DNA of 64,000 bases from Panorpa germanica (GCA_963678705.1 OY783206.1:11047807-11111806); one strand, 5' to 3'. Shown: positions 22,755 through 35,960, counted from the first letter of the stretch. Program-made: numbers and translations. The notes: generated by a model from the sequence alone, not told the origin.

Positions 22755-24104
22755 GAGTGATAATTTCATACTATTTATGATAAATGACTGAAGAAACTAA
22801 TTTGCATTTTACTGTAACAGAATGTCACGCGATAGTCTTGATTCTCTAGTGTTAACACGATTGTCATTCAACCCCTCATTCCACACCCTTCCCACTTCAA
22901 CCCCTATCATAATCCCATCAACCCCAGTACAGAGTCAGTTTCACATTGACGTCATTCCTGTACTTGCTGCTGTATAATTATTTTAGTTCATAATTTTTTT
23001 ATGACCATTAAATTCCACGCTATAGATATACTATCTATGTAGATAATGTGATTTTTATATTTCGACAATAATTCATTTTATGACAGGCATAAAACGCAGA
23101 AATATTAAATGTATCGAATGGCGGACAGGCAATTGTTATGAGTATATTTTCAGTTTATCTATCTCTTTCTCTCTCTGGCTTAGTGATAAATATTATTATT
23201 TGAATTTTCATTTAAAAAAGTTTAGTTACGTTTTGTTTCATATGTGCCTAGGTGTTATTGTGCGCATTAAAATACGGACACAATATACTGCCACAATATT
23301 AGAATACCGCACCTTTTTTTTTTGATGTTATGCCCCCTGTGCTTACGCATATAACTCTGCTCTATAATGTCTACAGCTAGAGACTTGCAATTCGTCCCCT
23401 TTCCGCTTACTTAAAAAGTCACAAAAAAAATTTCAAAAATTCTCATCCTTATTTAGTAGTTATGTAATATGCTTGTCCTACGGTATATATCTCTGAGTAT
23501 ATGCCTCATATAGCTCTGAGCTCGGTGCGGTTGTATTGAGTTTAGACCTAGTGCTCATTCCAATCAAGTGAGAGTAATTGATAAGTACCCAATGTTGCGT
23601 CCGTGTGACCGCTCCATACATCCATGGTTCCCCGATTGTAATTTATTGTATGGCTCTTATTTCGAATACCTACTAAATAGTGACATTACAGAAAACGTTT
23701 TTCTACCAGGTTAAAAACGGAGGAAATTTGATTTTTTTTATTTTCTTTGATAAAATTCTAACCGTTAAATATGAATAAACAAGCATTCTCATATACAACC
23801 ACAAGGAAATTGAAAATTCCAGAACATTTATTAGTGAATAATAACTTAATTTTAAAATAATACTTCAAATTATTTTGTATAACTAATTAAAGCCACAAAA
23901 GTTGATAGTAAATTTTTAGTAGCTCCATTTGTCTAACTGTAATTTTTAATGGATTTGTGAACTATATAAAAGACATTTGTCTTAATTTCTATAAAACTGA
24001 ACTATGTATCATGACTTCTAATATTCAATTATTTTTATTAAATTAGAAATATTGTGGCAGATATTAACAAGTAAAATAGTTATTTTTTCCTTAAATCATT
24101 TTTT
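22755..24104. other. Intergenic, nothing identified
   Basis: No gene or clear repeat. The open frame at 23080-23325 shows no motif. Confidence 0.35.
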
Positions 24105-24400
24105 TTAATTTATAGTTTCTCGGGCTTCCTAGGCTCGTAGCCTTTTATCGCCCCTAATATTGTTCTGTTTCTTCTTATACGTTTTACCAGACAACAAGAA
24201 TGATCTATTCATGGGTACTACAGTTATAAATTTCGGTTTCGCAATCAAAAAAGGGGTGTTAACAGGAAGCGTCTGCGAAGTCTGTAGCACTGCCCTTTGG
24301 AGTCCATTTCTTGCCATTGCTGTATTTTTACATTGCCACAGAATGTGATCAGGATCTGCCTCCTCTTCACCACATTCGCATTTAGAGTTTTTCCTTTAAT
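24105..24400 (-). pseudogene. I-like LINE C-terminal fragment
   Basis: The minus strand reads CECGEEEADPDHILWQC then MARNGLQRAVLQTSQTLPV and FLLSGKTYKKKQNN to a stop near 24129. It matches 20462-20782 closely, including the 3' untranslated CTAGGAAGCCCGAGAAA. It is better preserved than that copy, which has a stop where this one continues. Confidence 0.75.
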
Positions 24401-25904
24401 CATTATAATTATGAAAAGTTTAAAAAAATCCATAATCCCCCGTTGTCATATTCAATTCTTACCCTCTTTCTTTCTATGAATTGCTAATTTCTTTTATACA
24501 ATACAGCGTAAAAGAGATGCATAAATGTGCCAGTGATACATCAGATACAAAGTTGTAAAAAGAAATAAATTGAGACATCACTTATATAAGATATTGTCTT
24601 GCAGTTTGACACTAGCTAACGTACTACAAGCTAATTTAAGTGTTATATTTCGATAAATTTCTGCCTGAGTTTAACATAATAAACAATGAAATATAAAAGA
24701 GATTATTTATTATTCTACAGATTCAAGTAGTAGTAAAAGAAGTCAAAACACTAAAAATTAAACACTAAAACTGAATTCTAAAATAAAAAGCAAATTTTAG
24801 AAAAATTTAAATAGTTCCACTTTAATTTATGTAATTTTAATTGTGTTAAATTTATGTAATGTCAAAAAGTATTTCGTTAGTTCACTAATAAAGTTTCTGG
24901 TCGAACGAGTGTCATTAGCATCAGTTGCCTTGTTACACAACTCAAAATATTACAGTACATTTTGCTTGAAATATAATCAATTTAATTGGAAAAAAAACAT
25001 GTTTTATGTGTATTACAGGGTGGAAATATTCAAGGATCACTCACAATGATAGATGGTAATCGATACAATTGATAAAATGCAAAGCAATTCACATTCCAAA
25101 TTTATGAATGTGGTTAACAATTTAACGTGTACAGTAAATACAACAAAAATATGTTACTTTTAAATGTAACACCACGGAATATATGTCCTAACATTTAAAA
25201 ACGGAAAGAGTATTTTTTGTGACGTATTTGACAGATTTTTTGTCTCATTGGATGTGGATGTTGGCTGTTATATTATGGATTTCATTTTATTTTATTTTAT
25301 TTTTTTGGATTTTGGCACTTACTTCCAGAATATTCTTGTTAGACTTACAACTCATATGAGTAGGGTGTATAAAAAGTATTTTATTCAATAAACAGATATC
25401 AGAAATTTTATTTAATTATTTTACAATGGCTTGCGCTAAAAGGTCCATTATCAAATCTCGAAATTTGTGATCGAGATGCAAATTTGAAAGAATAGCATTG
25501 GAAGTTCTTATCTTAAATAATTTTAATTTCGATTTCTATCAAGTTTGACGAACACATATATTATGTATTTCAAGTAAAGTTCAGTGATGACGTTTTTGAC
25601 TATAAATTCTGATTCCATTCTCCAACCCCCTCCCCCAAAGTGGAACATAGTTTCTTTCCTTGAAAAAGAAATAGAAAAACTTATATTCAGAGAGCTAAGA
25701 AAATAGGGGTATTTGACTTTCAGAAAAATCTATTAATTGTGCCAAATAACATAAATGACAAAAACTACGTAACTTCAATATAAATCTACACGTAGCCCTG
25801 CCGAACCCTCCCGACCCTATTACCCCACATTATTTATAAACATTGACAATTTATCTTAACACATCAGTCCACTTTATAAATTTCTGAACTTTCCATTTTA
25901 ACTT
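24401..25904. other. Intergenic, nothing identified
   Basis: A+T-rich. The open frame at 24843-25049 is not recognisable. Confidence 0.35.
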
Positions 25905-26470
25905 CCTTGTAGTAGTATTGTATTTCATTGTATCTGCCTTTATACCTTTACAACTTTCTTACATTCATTTTACATTTCATTTAAAAATATTTTTAACATT
26001 TTTTAATTTCTCTTCTTCCTGTTCAATGTGCATCTCCCTCGTTATATTCGTCCTCGGCTTTCTCCTTGCTTCCACCATCTATCTCCTTTCTTCTCTTTTC
26101 TTGCAATCGTTTCTCCAGACCCACTCTGCTTACAATGATTCTCCTCCTTCACTCTTTTCTTTTTCCTTACTTCCGCCATCCTTCATTCTCCCCGTTTCCT
26201 CCTTCCCTTTCCTTTTGCTAGTACCTCCATCTCTCATATCTTGCATTGCTTGACTCTTCTCGACAATCCTTCTGTTATCGTTTCCCTATCCTTCCTAACA
26301 CAGTATTTTTCCTTTACATATTTGTACTTCTCTTTTTGTCTGTGTTTGCTCCTCTTTCAGCATTTGTCAAAAATTCAAATCTATCATTGCGTTCACTTCT
26401 TATCCTTCTCTCTGCATGCTGCATAATTTCTCTTCTACTGTTCCCCAATACCTACTTTATCTTCTTTGTA
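25905..26470 (-). mobile_element. Degraded R1-like LINE 3' region (probable)
   Basis: Strongly pyrimidine-rich on the plus strand, as in the other R1-like copies. CTTCTCGACAATCCTTCTG and CTATCCTTCCT parallel the copy at 41417-41939. The three plus-strand open frames here are antisense artefacts of that composition. Confidence 0.45.
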
Positions 26471-27299
26471 TAAGTCGATCTAAAATGAAATTATCTCATT
26501 AAGCAAACCTAAAAGGAACGGTAATTTCTCAGCACCCTGTAGTCAACACTCATATATTATCCTTGGGGATTGCCGGAGGATGTAATGTGATATATAAAGA
26601 AGTAGGACATAGGACATATATATGGCAATGGATGGCACCAAATAAAGAACTTTTTCAAATACAATTCTTAGCTCTTACGAGTATATGTTATTTACCAAAG
26701 TCACCAACCGCATTCAGCAATTGAATCCCAAATGGTACGAGGATAAGAAATCCTTTCCGCTTCCTCCAAATATATTGAATTTGTTGGAAGAGTAATATTA
26801 GTGAGTCAGTTATTCAATCAATTATATTTTTTTTAAATCTCAACTTAAGGATATTTTTTACTTTAATACTTGAACTCGTTGAATATATTTCAGCTGCAAG
26901 TATAATTTTCGAGGTTATAACTCGGCATTTCAATTTCTTATTTGATGACGTCAGCTCTAAAAGTTTGTGAGGCAATAATAAATGTTTACGCAAGTTACCG
27001 CATGTGTACCAATAGCGCTATTATCGCCAAACTACATCTGTTTAATAACTGATTTTTTATGAAATTTTTATAAATTTTTTTATGAAATAACTGTATTTTT
27101 ATGGGTTGATTTTTAATTATTTATTATAATATTGGTTAATTAATGTATATTGGAATTTTTATATCGTTAAATATCCAAGAATTAACGAAGACATATATAT
27201 TTAAAGTCTAAATTTCGTTTTATCGCCTAATATATCTTGATGTTATAAAATCTCTGAAATTTAATTATTAATCGAATTTATTTACCGCCCCGCATCATT
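26471..27299. other. Intergenic, nothing certain
   Basis: About 27050-27190 loosely resembles the left half of the 43924-44554 element (ATGTATATTGG, TTAAATATC); not strong enough to call. Confidence 0.3.
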
Positions 27300-27578
27300 A
27301 AAGGCCATTTATAAATTACGCCACACGCAAATGGAAAGAAAGGGTTCAAGAATTGTGACAAGTAATCAAAAGTGTTGTGACGTCAGATGTAGAACAAAAT
27401 ATATTAAAAAAAGAGTTAAAAAACAAGGTAAAAAAAGGTTTCCTAAAAAAATTAAAAAATTAAAATAAACGTCATAAAAAAAGGAAAGAAAGGGAGGGTC
27501 CATTAAATATGACAGGAACAGTGGGAGGTGTCAAAATAGCAGGAAATTTGGGTGACATAATTTATGTATGGCCCTTTT
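27300..27578. mobile_element. Complete MITE of the CRE-bearing family
   Basis: The left end GGCCATTTATAAATTACGCC is inverted at the right as TGACATAATTTATGTATGGC. TTGTGACGTCAGATG near 27377 is the family's internal CRE-like block. Non-coding: the open frames on either strand around 27531-27801 show no motif. Confidence 0.75.
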
Positions 27579-28023
27579 CCATTGAAATTTTTGTGGGTTG
27601 TCACAACAGGTGCTAGGCACTATTACGTTTGGTTTTGCTTCTCTTTTACACTTGTGTAACAGCAATGGTAATGGTATTGGGGAAAAAGATAAGAAAGTAA
27701 AAGACATTAGTAATACTTTCTTCAATATTCTGGTAGCCAACTTTATTAATTGGCAGTGTACGACTATATTGAATCAATCAAAAAATGGTAGGTTTGTATG
27801 AATAAAATTAAGGAAATAATGAACGATTACATTTACTAGACAAGTTTCGCTAAAGAAAAATAGAATACACATATCTATGTGTAAATTATAATTATCGTAT
27901 AACGTGCAAATAAGTTTTGAATCAAAGACGGCGCAAATATTTGATTCACGATGATTTCTCAATTTTTAAGTTACACGCTTAATGCTATATTCATCAAATT
28001 AAGATGTTAAAATTATATCTTAG

Positions 28024-28115
28024 AAGCAATTCATAAATTATGTCACACGCGAAAAGGGAAGAGAGCTATCGGAAGTGTTATGACGTCACATGTAGCATAA
28101 AATATAAAAATTTGT
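28024..28115. mobile_element. Partial copy of the CRE-bearing MITE
   Basis: CATAAATTATGTCACACGCG and GTTATGACGTCACATGTAG match 27300-27578 in the same order. The other end is not found. Confidence 0.6.
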
Positions 28116-28617
28116 TCCGGCAAACAATATAAGTGAAATAAACAGAAAATAAAGTTGTATGAGATCTAAATAAAAAGGTCCGTTATTAATTGTCTGCATA
28201 ATGTTGCCCAGTGCATTATTTCAATTTTTGTGATTTTGTTTTCAGTTTAAATAGCAAATAAACAGCTGGTTTGTGAAAATGGTAATTAAAATTTTAATGA
28301 CTCGTATATTTATTAAATTACACTTTTGAACATTACACTTTATGATCACTAACTATATTCATAAAACAACTAAATGAAATTTGACCTGGAACAGTTTAAT
28401 AACTTTTGAACTGGTGTCGTATAACGTACTGCAGTGTACACCGTGCTTGTGTTGCTCGGATTGTAATGCGTCCGTTCAATTTCAACATCATAAAAACCGT
28501 ATAAAATAACTCTGACAGATTGACCGGTGTAATATGATGTTTTACAGGTGTTGTAAAATTTTAATATTAGAATAAAGTGAGTCGTTTTCAACACGTGGTG
28601 TGCACGTAGACAACGTA

Positions 28618-28760
28618 GTGCTAGTGTTAGTGCTAGTGCTAGTGCTGCTGGAGCTGCTGCTAGTCAGAGTATTGCCAATTGCCTGCCACACATTGAAGGT
28701 GCAATATCGAAGACATGACTCACATAAAAACCACCCACACCCACACCCACACTCGCCGAC
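28618..28760 (+). repeat. Simple-repeat tracts (GTGCTA)n and (CCCACA)n
   Basis: About five GTGCTAGT-type units at 28618-28650 and CCCACACC units at 28735-28755. They create an artefactual open frame at 28600-28794. Confidence 0.75.
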
Positions 28761-29571
28761 GTCTTGCGTCTTAGGTACAGTTCAACAAAGATAGCAGAAA
28801 ATGTCTGGCGCGGGATGAACAGTTTATTTGCAGTGGAAGAGTTTTTGAAAGTCTTATTATGTGTTATATTTTAGAAATTTCATTTTTTATTATGTACATC
28901 GTACAGTTGTTAAATTTCTGCACTTTTACGAGTTTCATTAGTATTAGGTTTGACTGCATAATTTCTTACTTTTACTTACTAAAAATAAAATGAAATTAAC
29001 ACGTGCTTGCCAAAGTAAAAACATCTACGTATTTTAAGCATTAAACAATAGTAATATTCAAAATTATGGCTAGGATAAAATGATGCATTTCTCAGATAAT
29101 ATCAGCTGTTTCGTATATTTTAAGTGAAGTGTCAGGCTATCTAAGGTGTTTTTCTTCATGCCCGGTAAACAATTTGGTGAAGTGTCCTGTTTTCTGACGA
29201 TTCTATCACTATTTCACTTCAATTATAGTTCGCATCAACTTTATCTTCATTTGTATTCCGACAGGTGGAGTGGTTTCGCCGTTCGTAGCGGATAACATAG
29301 ATATTTCATATGAACGACTGTGAGAAACTGAACTGTAAATAAACCCTTTCATGACAAAAAGTCATGCGTATTTTCAATATGATGGCGAAGTGACTCCAAA
29401 AATGTTTACTGAGTATGTGAAATAAGTTCACAATGGTAGGCATTTGACTTTGTGAGCTTCGTATTTAGGTAAGAGAACCAATCCGCCACTGCCAGTCGAC
29501 TATATGGACATACTTGTATAGGATTTGATAAGCCCCCTTTCCTAGCTTTCCTCCGCTTTTTATGTTCAGAA

Positions 29572-29700
29572 ATTTTACGCCTGCATTACATGCATCTATA
29601 TATATATGTATTATTACATGTTCATTAAGTTGGCTTGTTTTCAGGCGTGATGTGTTCTATAAATATATTGTTTTGAATTTATTTATCGTACAGTTTTATA
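29572..29700. repeat. Dispersed repeat, TACGCCTG family
   Basis: TACGCCTGCATTACATGCA, then TTTTCAGGCGTGATGTGTTC (its short inverse at the other end of a 90-base unit), then TATAAATATATTGTTTT. Other copies begin near 33543, 35831 and 36067. Confidence 0.6.
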
Positions 29701-30325
29701 TATTTTAGGTACTTTTGGTATATAACATATATACTAGTAATAGTAAAAGTTTTAGAATGTTTTAAAATGTTTAATAAAATAAAAATATACTTTTTTAATA
29801 TACGAGCTCGTATATAAATATGCAGATTTCCAATAAATCAAACTCTGATGTTAACTTGATTGTTAACAATAACTCTTAATGTCATAATTATTCATTCCAT
29901 TTCACGATTGAATTTATTGAATCGATATAAAGTTTGAAAAGTTTTTCAATTGTCTTTAAAATTAAGAATCACATTCACATAATAGAAAAGTTTTCAAATA
30001 ATCAAAAGTTTATAATTATTGAAGACATTAAAAAAACTTTAGTCTGTGAACTTATTCAAATTATTACACTTTTTGTTAAAATGTTAAAAATAAAATTAGG
30101 TTACAATTTTATACGAAACTTTTATTTTTATAGGTTTATTAAATATTCTTTAATTTCAAGCGCTAAGCTAAGCTGTACTGTATGACTTTACGGGTATAGA
30201 AGTTGGTTAGTCTTAGTAACGTTACGTGATAGAGTAAGATCCCAGCGCCCCCAGACCTTCTATGCGTACTTGCTAGCTTGAAAAGCTAGCGCTTTTACAG
30301 ATCTACTATCTAGCCTAAATTGTAT

Positions 30326-31024
30326 TTATTATTATTTCTTTTTAATGTTTTTGCTATTACATTCTTCTGCCTTAAACCATTAAAGTACATATCATTCTGC
30401 TTAATTACGTTTGTGATCCTTATTATATCCAAACATTCTCACTCCTTCTAAAAGAAAAAAAAATATTTAAAACAAAATATTCAAATTTAAACCACTACTG
30501 CTACATTCCTCCTGCTACTCTCCCTCCTGTTTCTACTCGTTTATTCCTTCTCTTTCCTTGTTCCTTTTCTCTATCTCCGCTATTCACTTCTTCCCTTCAC
30601 TACCTCCCTTTAATAACTGCACAATATTCTTTTCACTTTTTACCTTTTTCTCACATGAAAACTTAATGTGTTCCAGCGTTTCTATCTCCGTTCCGCACAC
30701 CCTGCACATCCTTTCTCTTTTCCTCTTGTATCTTTCATTATATTTGCTCTTCTCAATTTTTTCCATTCTTTCCTGTTGCTGTATCTCCCTGTCTCTGCTC
30801 CTTAGCTCCTCTTAAACTTGTACTTTCTTCTTTCCTTCCCTCAGCCTCCTCTGTCGTCATTCTATTCCTTTCAAAATACTCCTTTTTCTTTTTCGTGTAT
30901 CCTCCCCCACTCTCCTTCCTAATTTATTCTTAGGATTTACCCTTCAGCTTTACTCATTTTCGCCTCGAACTTGACTGCTCTCCTTCCTGCTTCTATTCTT
31001 ATCTTGTCTCGATTTAACTAAATT
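30326..31024 (-). mobile_element. R1-like LINE, 5'-truncated, with 13-bp target duplication
   Basis: The minus strand carries EYFERNRM, then after frame breaks MCRVCGTEIETLEHIKFSC and NIVQLLKGGSEGKK (30584-30766), then a 3' untranslated region shared with 18586-19141. GCCTAAATTGTAT flanks it exactly at 30313-30325 and 31025-31037. Frameshifts separate the blocks, so it is inactive. Confidence 0.85.
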
Positions 31025-31597
31025 GCCTAAATTGTATATATGTTGCTTAGGGTTTCATGATGAGGTTACCTAATTTAGGCTTAGTGAGGGCTTACAGAAA
31101 AGGTTCGAAAAATTACGTAAATGTTAGGTTATGTAACGGATCTATTTCGATTTGGAGTGAAGTTAGCATATTATTTAACACAGTGTATCTTAATATAACA
31201 CGTTGTGATTTTACCTTTCGGTTGATCGCTGAACACGCTTGTTCTATGTAGCAGGTAGCTGAGCGGCCCCATTATCCAGCTATTGTTTGTTTATGATTCC
31301 ACGTCCCTCGGCATATATTATCCAACCTCCACTCCAATGTGTACCGAGTCAGGTGCGCGGCCAGCAAAGCGTTCGTTTACATTTGAGAGTACATATTAGT
31401 TTTTCATATAGCACAGACAAAAATTAACTTCTAGTAAGTCAAATAGCCAAAGAGAACTTTAAAAAGAATGTGCATGCATTCATATATGTATGAGTAGAGT
31501 ATTTTTAATTTAAAATAAGTCAATGTATTTGCAATGTGAACTGTACTTTTGTTAACATTTTGCAGTTAATAAATTTTTAAAAAGAATCATGATCGTG

Positions 31598-31765
31598 ATC
31601 GAACAGATCTGATTTATATCAGTGAAACATTTTACAAATCACTTTTAAAAGAGTATTCCTGTACTATTCCTGAATTTTATTATTAATTATTATTATAGAT
31701 CGGAAATACTCTTTTAAAAGTGATTCGTAAAATGTTTCACTCATATAAATCATACCTGTTCGATC
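31598..31765. mobile_element. Long palindrome related to the 38759-39722 element
   Basis: Arms of about 60 bases are inverted: GTGAAACATTTTACAAATCA and CTTTTAAAAGAGTA on the left, TACTCTTTTAAAAGTGATTC and GTAAAATGTTTCAC on the right. GATCGAACAGATCTGATT and the following TTGTTCGCAAAACTCAG match the right terminus of the element at 38759-39722. The minus-strand frame at 31664-31888 is incidental. Confidence 0.65.
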
Positions 31766-32065
31766 ACGAAAATTGTTCGCAAAACTCAGAAATATGGATT
31801 CTGTATAGAAATATAAATGTATGAAATTCACAATTTTGGAATTACGAAAGAGTGAACTACTATGTGAGAGCAATGTCCGAATAGCCAATTTGCAGAAGTA
31901 GTTACAATGTTCAACTTGTAAAAATTTGTTTTTTTTTATTTTTCTTAAGATCTACTAGTATTGGAGAACCACAGACCCGTCAGATGCTGGGTAATACCAT
32001 CCTTAATCATCACGTTTTTCACAATCACATTCGGTTTTGTACTTACTTCTAAACTAATTATTAAG

Positions 32066-32469
32066 CCGACTCCAAACGATGCGGTGAACGTTTGTTTCAA
32101 ATGCTTGCCTCCTACGTCAAATATTGGTAGATTGACATGGGAAGTTTCCTACTACACGGTGGAACGAATGTTTTTATATTAATTTGTTGCTATATTGACA
32201 CTGACACTGCTAAACAAAAACTTTCAAGTAAATAAAGAAACTTTCAAATATAAAACCTTCCATTGTTCGACAATTCGTGCAGCAGTGCATGGCATGTGGA
32301 TCAAGTGTGTGGTGGGGGTAGAAAAATTGTTTTTGACACGGGTCAAAAGATCAACAACAGCCCGAACTTCTTCCAACATGAACGTTAAACACATAACATG
32401 AGACACACTTAGTTACAGTATCTACCACACGATGCGTGCAACGGTGTTCGTAGCATCGTTTGGAGCCGG
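32066..32469 (+). mobile_element. DNA element with 17-bp terminal inverted repeats
   Basis: CCGACTCCAAACGATGC at the left and GCATCGTTTGGAGCCGG at the right (one mismatch) enclose 404 bases. The interior is repeated in inverse orientation at 39804-40107. Overlapping open frames on both strands have no recognisable domain. No clear target duplication. Confidence 0.72.
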
Positions 32470-33424
32470 TTTTACTCTTTGACATTTACGTTATTTAAAA
32501 AAAAACTTGAAATCACCTTAAATCTGTATTGTTTTTCTTAAAATAATACATCTACATTACGAAATCACTACGCGAACCTAAGATATTCTATAATTACAAT
32601 CATATTTTTGCTAGAAACCCCGCGCTGGTTACTATTTAATATTTGCTATAGGCTCTGCGCTTGCTTAAACTGGCACTTAGTGGAAGAACGACAGGAGAAG
32701 ATACGACGCGTCGGTTGCTGTACTCATAGTTATCGCAAAAGTTAGTCAACATTGTCAGTCAAGAGAAAAAAAAGTAAATGATTCAGCTGGCGTTGTAGCA
32801 GGTACAGTTTGCTAACGTAGATTTCAAAACTGAAAATCATTTTTGGATTAATATAAAAGTTTAACTTTTATATAAAGGGACCACGAATTTATAAAATGTA
32901 GCATGACAGCCAGAAAACGTTGACATTTTAAATTTAATTACATACATAGTTTAACAATTTACCTACAGCGGACAAAACCCCATCAAATAAATTTAAAAAT
33001 AGGAAAATATAACTTTTAGAAAAATGGTACATGAATTTAATTTTAGCGGAGATACAATCCTTTAAACAAAATAAAAATATTGAATTTTTAAATATGAGCT
33101 TTTTGTGTAATAATTTTTAAAAATACTTACTAAGATAAAATCTTATTATACATTTCAAATGCATAAAGTGAGATATTATGAAATTATGAAATACTAAATT
33201 GTTTTGTTATTAGCATAAATAGAGCAGGTATTTTCTCTATTTCAACTTCTAAGTATTTTAAATTTTACACAAACTTAAGCTCACACACACACACATGCAT
33301 ACGCAGTCATGTGCATATTCATATTCATCATACTCATACATGTTGCTGGGAACCCTCTCTGTATAATTAGAACCATTCGTTTTGAATACCATCTTAGTTT
33401 CTTTACTCTATTCGCCATAGCGTC
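32470..33424. other. Intergenic, nothing identified
   Basis: No gene or clear element seen. Confidence 0.35.
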
Positions 33425-33670
33425 TGCGTTCATCTTTTCATTACCGTAACCTGGTACCTTTGATTATAGTGGTTGCAATACTAATATACCAAAAATAAGT
33501 ATAAAAACAGTAAGAATTTTATTAGGAATAAAATAAGAATTATACGCCTGAATTACATGCAACTTATAATACATGTTTATTAAGTTGCAATGCCCTCAGG
33601 TGGGATCATGAGCTCTATAAATATATTGTTTTCAATTTTTTGTCGTATAATTTTATATATCTTGGTAAAT
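33425..33670. repeat. Dispersed repeat, TACGCCTG family, longer copy
   Basis: CCGTAACCTGGTACCTTTGA and GGTTGCAATACTAATATACC, then TACGCCTGAATTACATGCAA, then TATAAATATATTGTTTTC. It matches 35565-35960 along its whole length and 29572-29700 over the second half. Confidence 0.65.
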
Positions 33671-34394
33671 AGTGTTATTATTTTAATAACAATTACAAAT
33701 ATCGCTACAATACATTAATTTTTATACAATATCACCTATGAAAATTGAAAGAAAGTAGTGAGTTATCCAAGAAACAAATCAATGGTTACATTTAGTAATA
33801 ATTTTTATTTTTAGTAACAAGCTTCTTCCTATAGAAAATTTAAAGATGTGTTTATTTGTTTATTTACTCTAATGTGTTATAGAAATGACGAAATTTTTAA
33901 CGAAAATTGACAGTTGCATTAAAATTCATTCTTTTCTATCTTGTTACAATTGTCTTACAAATATTTTTTCGTATCGTGGTAATGTCGAGTAGCCTGATTA
34001 CAATTTGTGCAAGATGTTTCGAAGCACGTTCTAAGTCACAGGGAGAAAAAATAATTGGGTACGTTCAGGAAAAGAAATTTCGTATATTAAAGCTTAAGTT
34101 TATGGGGTGGGATAATGCATTTTTGCTTCTGAAACTGTCGCTTTCGTTTTTGATCCGAAATGCATTCGAAAAGGATACTCTTTTTTGTTTTTGTTGCCCA
34201 TAACTCACCTTATATCACCCAAATGTCGATTTTATCCTATACTAGATCGAGTTCTAGAATATCGTAAACGAATTTTATATGCTTCGGATCCAAATTGTTT
34301 GTATGGTTGTCTTAAAGTAATAAAGGACATTTCAAGTTGCAATAAGTTTATTGATAGGATTAAGACGATAGATGAAGCAAAGTAGAATACCACA
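33671..34394. other. Intergenic with two overlapping unassigned open frames
   Basis: Frames at 33907-34203 (98 codons) and 34185-34385 (66 codons) overlap on the plus strand. Neither shows a domain I recognise. They precede an R1-like LINE fragment on the same strand and could be older LINE sequence. Confidence 0.25.
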
Positions 34395-34640
34395 TTTATG
34401 GTTGAAAAGAAGAAAGCAGGGAGATAAAGAAGAAAAAATAATCGAGAGGTTTAGATCAGGAAATAAAGAAGGTTACAGTAGGTACTGGGGGAACAGAGGA
34501 AGAGGAAAACTGTATGATGTATAAATGTAAGGAAGTAGAAACATGAAAGCACATTAAGAGTAGGTGTAAGGAGAAGTTGGAAAGTGAAATAGAAATAATG
34601 ACAATCAAAAAAGAGAAGAAAGAAGGAATTAAATAGATAA
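34395..34640 (+). mobile_element. Degraded R1-like LINE fragment
   Basis: The purine-rich plus strand reads RYWGNRGRGK and, after a frame change, CKEVET..KHIKSRCKEKLESE, a decayed version of the RYW...C..C...ETLEHIKF.C block of the other copies. Confidence 0.55.
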
Positions 34641-35564
34641 AGGGGTGAAGCGAAAGGGGATAAACGACAACGGAGATGAAACTTTATATGTAGTTTTAAA
34701 ATTGTTAAATGTTATCTGTGATTTAAGGCGGAAGAATGTAATGCCTAACGGTATGTATGTTAAATAATTAAACCACAGCAGTATGGTTATCAAGTAATTA
34801 CCTTTACACACATATCGAACATGTATACAGTTCTAACACCTTGTTGCCATCACTAGTCATAACGAAAGTCTAGCAAGTTCTGCTTATTCCAGTTATTACA
34901 CAGCGTCTGGAATTTCTCAAGTTGTTAATTTATTTTCCCTGTAACTTGATACAGAACAGATATCGTAAATTATAAAATTGAATACGTTACAAATATTAAA
35001 TTATAATTAAATAATATATTACCTTGTGTTAACAGTATCTTAATTTTCTAAGTGTTAGAACTTGTAACAAGAATTGAAGGAAAAAGAAATTAAAAGTTCA
35101 TTAGGGGTATGTTATTTAACTTGGTGAAGAAGTTGAAGGACTAAGTGTTAATTACTACTTAAATACAAAATGGCTGCCTAATGTTTTGAACCGGAACCTT
35201 TTGAAACCGGAAATATACGGACTGTCACTTATAACAAAAGCTTTTAACATATTCCAAGTTAATTTAATTACTTGGGAGGCTTGTACTTACTACATGTAAA
35301 ATTACTTTCTGTTTCACAATAAAACTTTATGAACTGTAATGGATTTCTTAGGCACAAGTGATAATTATAAATGCTTATGATTGAAATAGGAGAACCTGAA
35401 TTACAGTGTAAGAATTTAGAATGGATCAACTAAGACAACTAAGATTACTCCCACGGGCTGTATGTTAAATACGTCATACTACGGATGATAATCTAGCATA
35501 GTGACTATTACTCGAAAGTAGGTAAAAATTTATATAGGTTGTGTTTTTCTTGAATGCATAGTTT
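34641..35564. other. Intergenic, nothing identified
   Basis: No feature supported. Confidence 0.35.
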
Positions 35565-35960
35565 ATTGTCCGTAACCTGTTACCTTTCATTATTGTAGTT
35601 GCAATACTAATTTATCAAATTTTGAAAAATAATTATAAAATAAAATAATTATGAGTATAATAATTTATTTCTTTAATTTACTTAAGGTCGGTCTTTTTCC
35701 GCTTGTATTTATAGTGTTGTGGCTTGTGTCATATATGTGTTACATCCTGAAGACACAGTCTGACATCAAGTTTTAAATAAGAAATTAACATTTTATTATT
35801 AACATTCTGTTATTAATTATTATTAACATTTCTGCGCCTGAATTACTGGCAGCATGATATGTTCATTTATTTGCCGTATTTTCAGGCGTAATATGTCACA
35901 TAAATATGTTATTTTGGTTATATGAACGGTAAATTTTTATATTATATTATTGTTACAAAA
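35565..35960. repeat. Dispersed repeat, TACGCCTG family
   Basis: CCGTAACCTGTTACCTTTCA, AGTTGCAATACTAATTTA, GCGCCTGAATTACTGGCA and TTTTCAGGCGTAATATGT parallel 33425-33670, with about 150 extra bases between the halves. A further short terminus lies at about 36067. Confidence 0.6.

Noticed and set aside
25918-26473. Three overlapping hydrophobic plus-strand open frames resembling membrane proteins
   Set aside because: They have the same pyrimidine-rich antisense-LINE composition, in several frames at once, with no motif.
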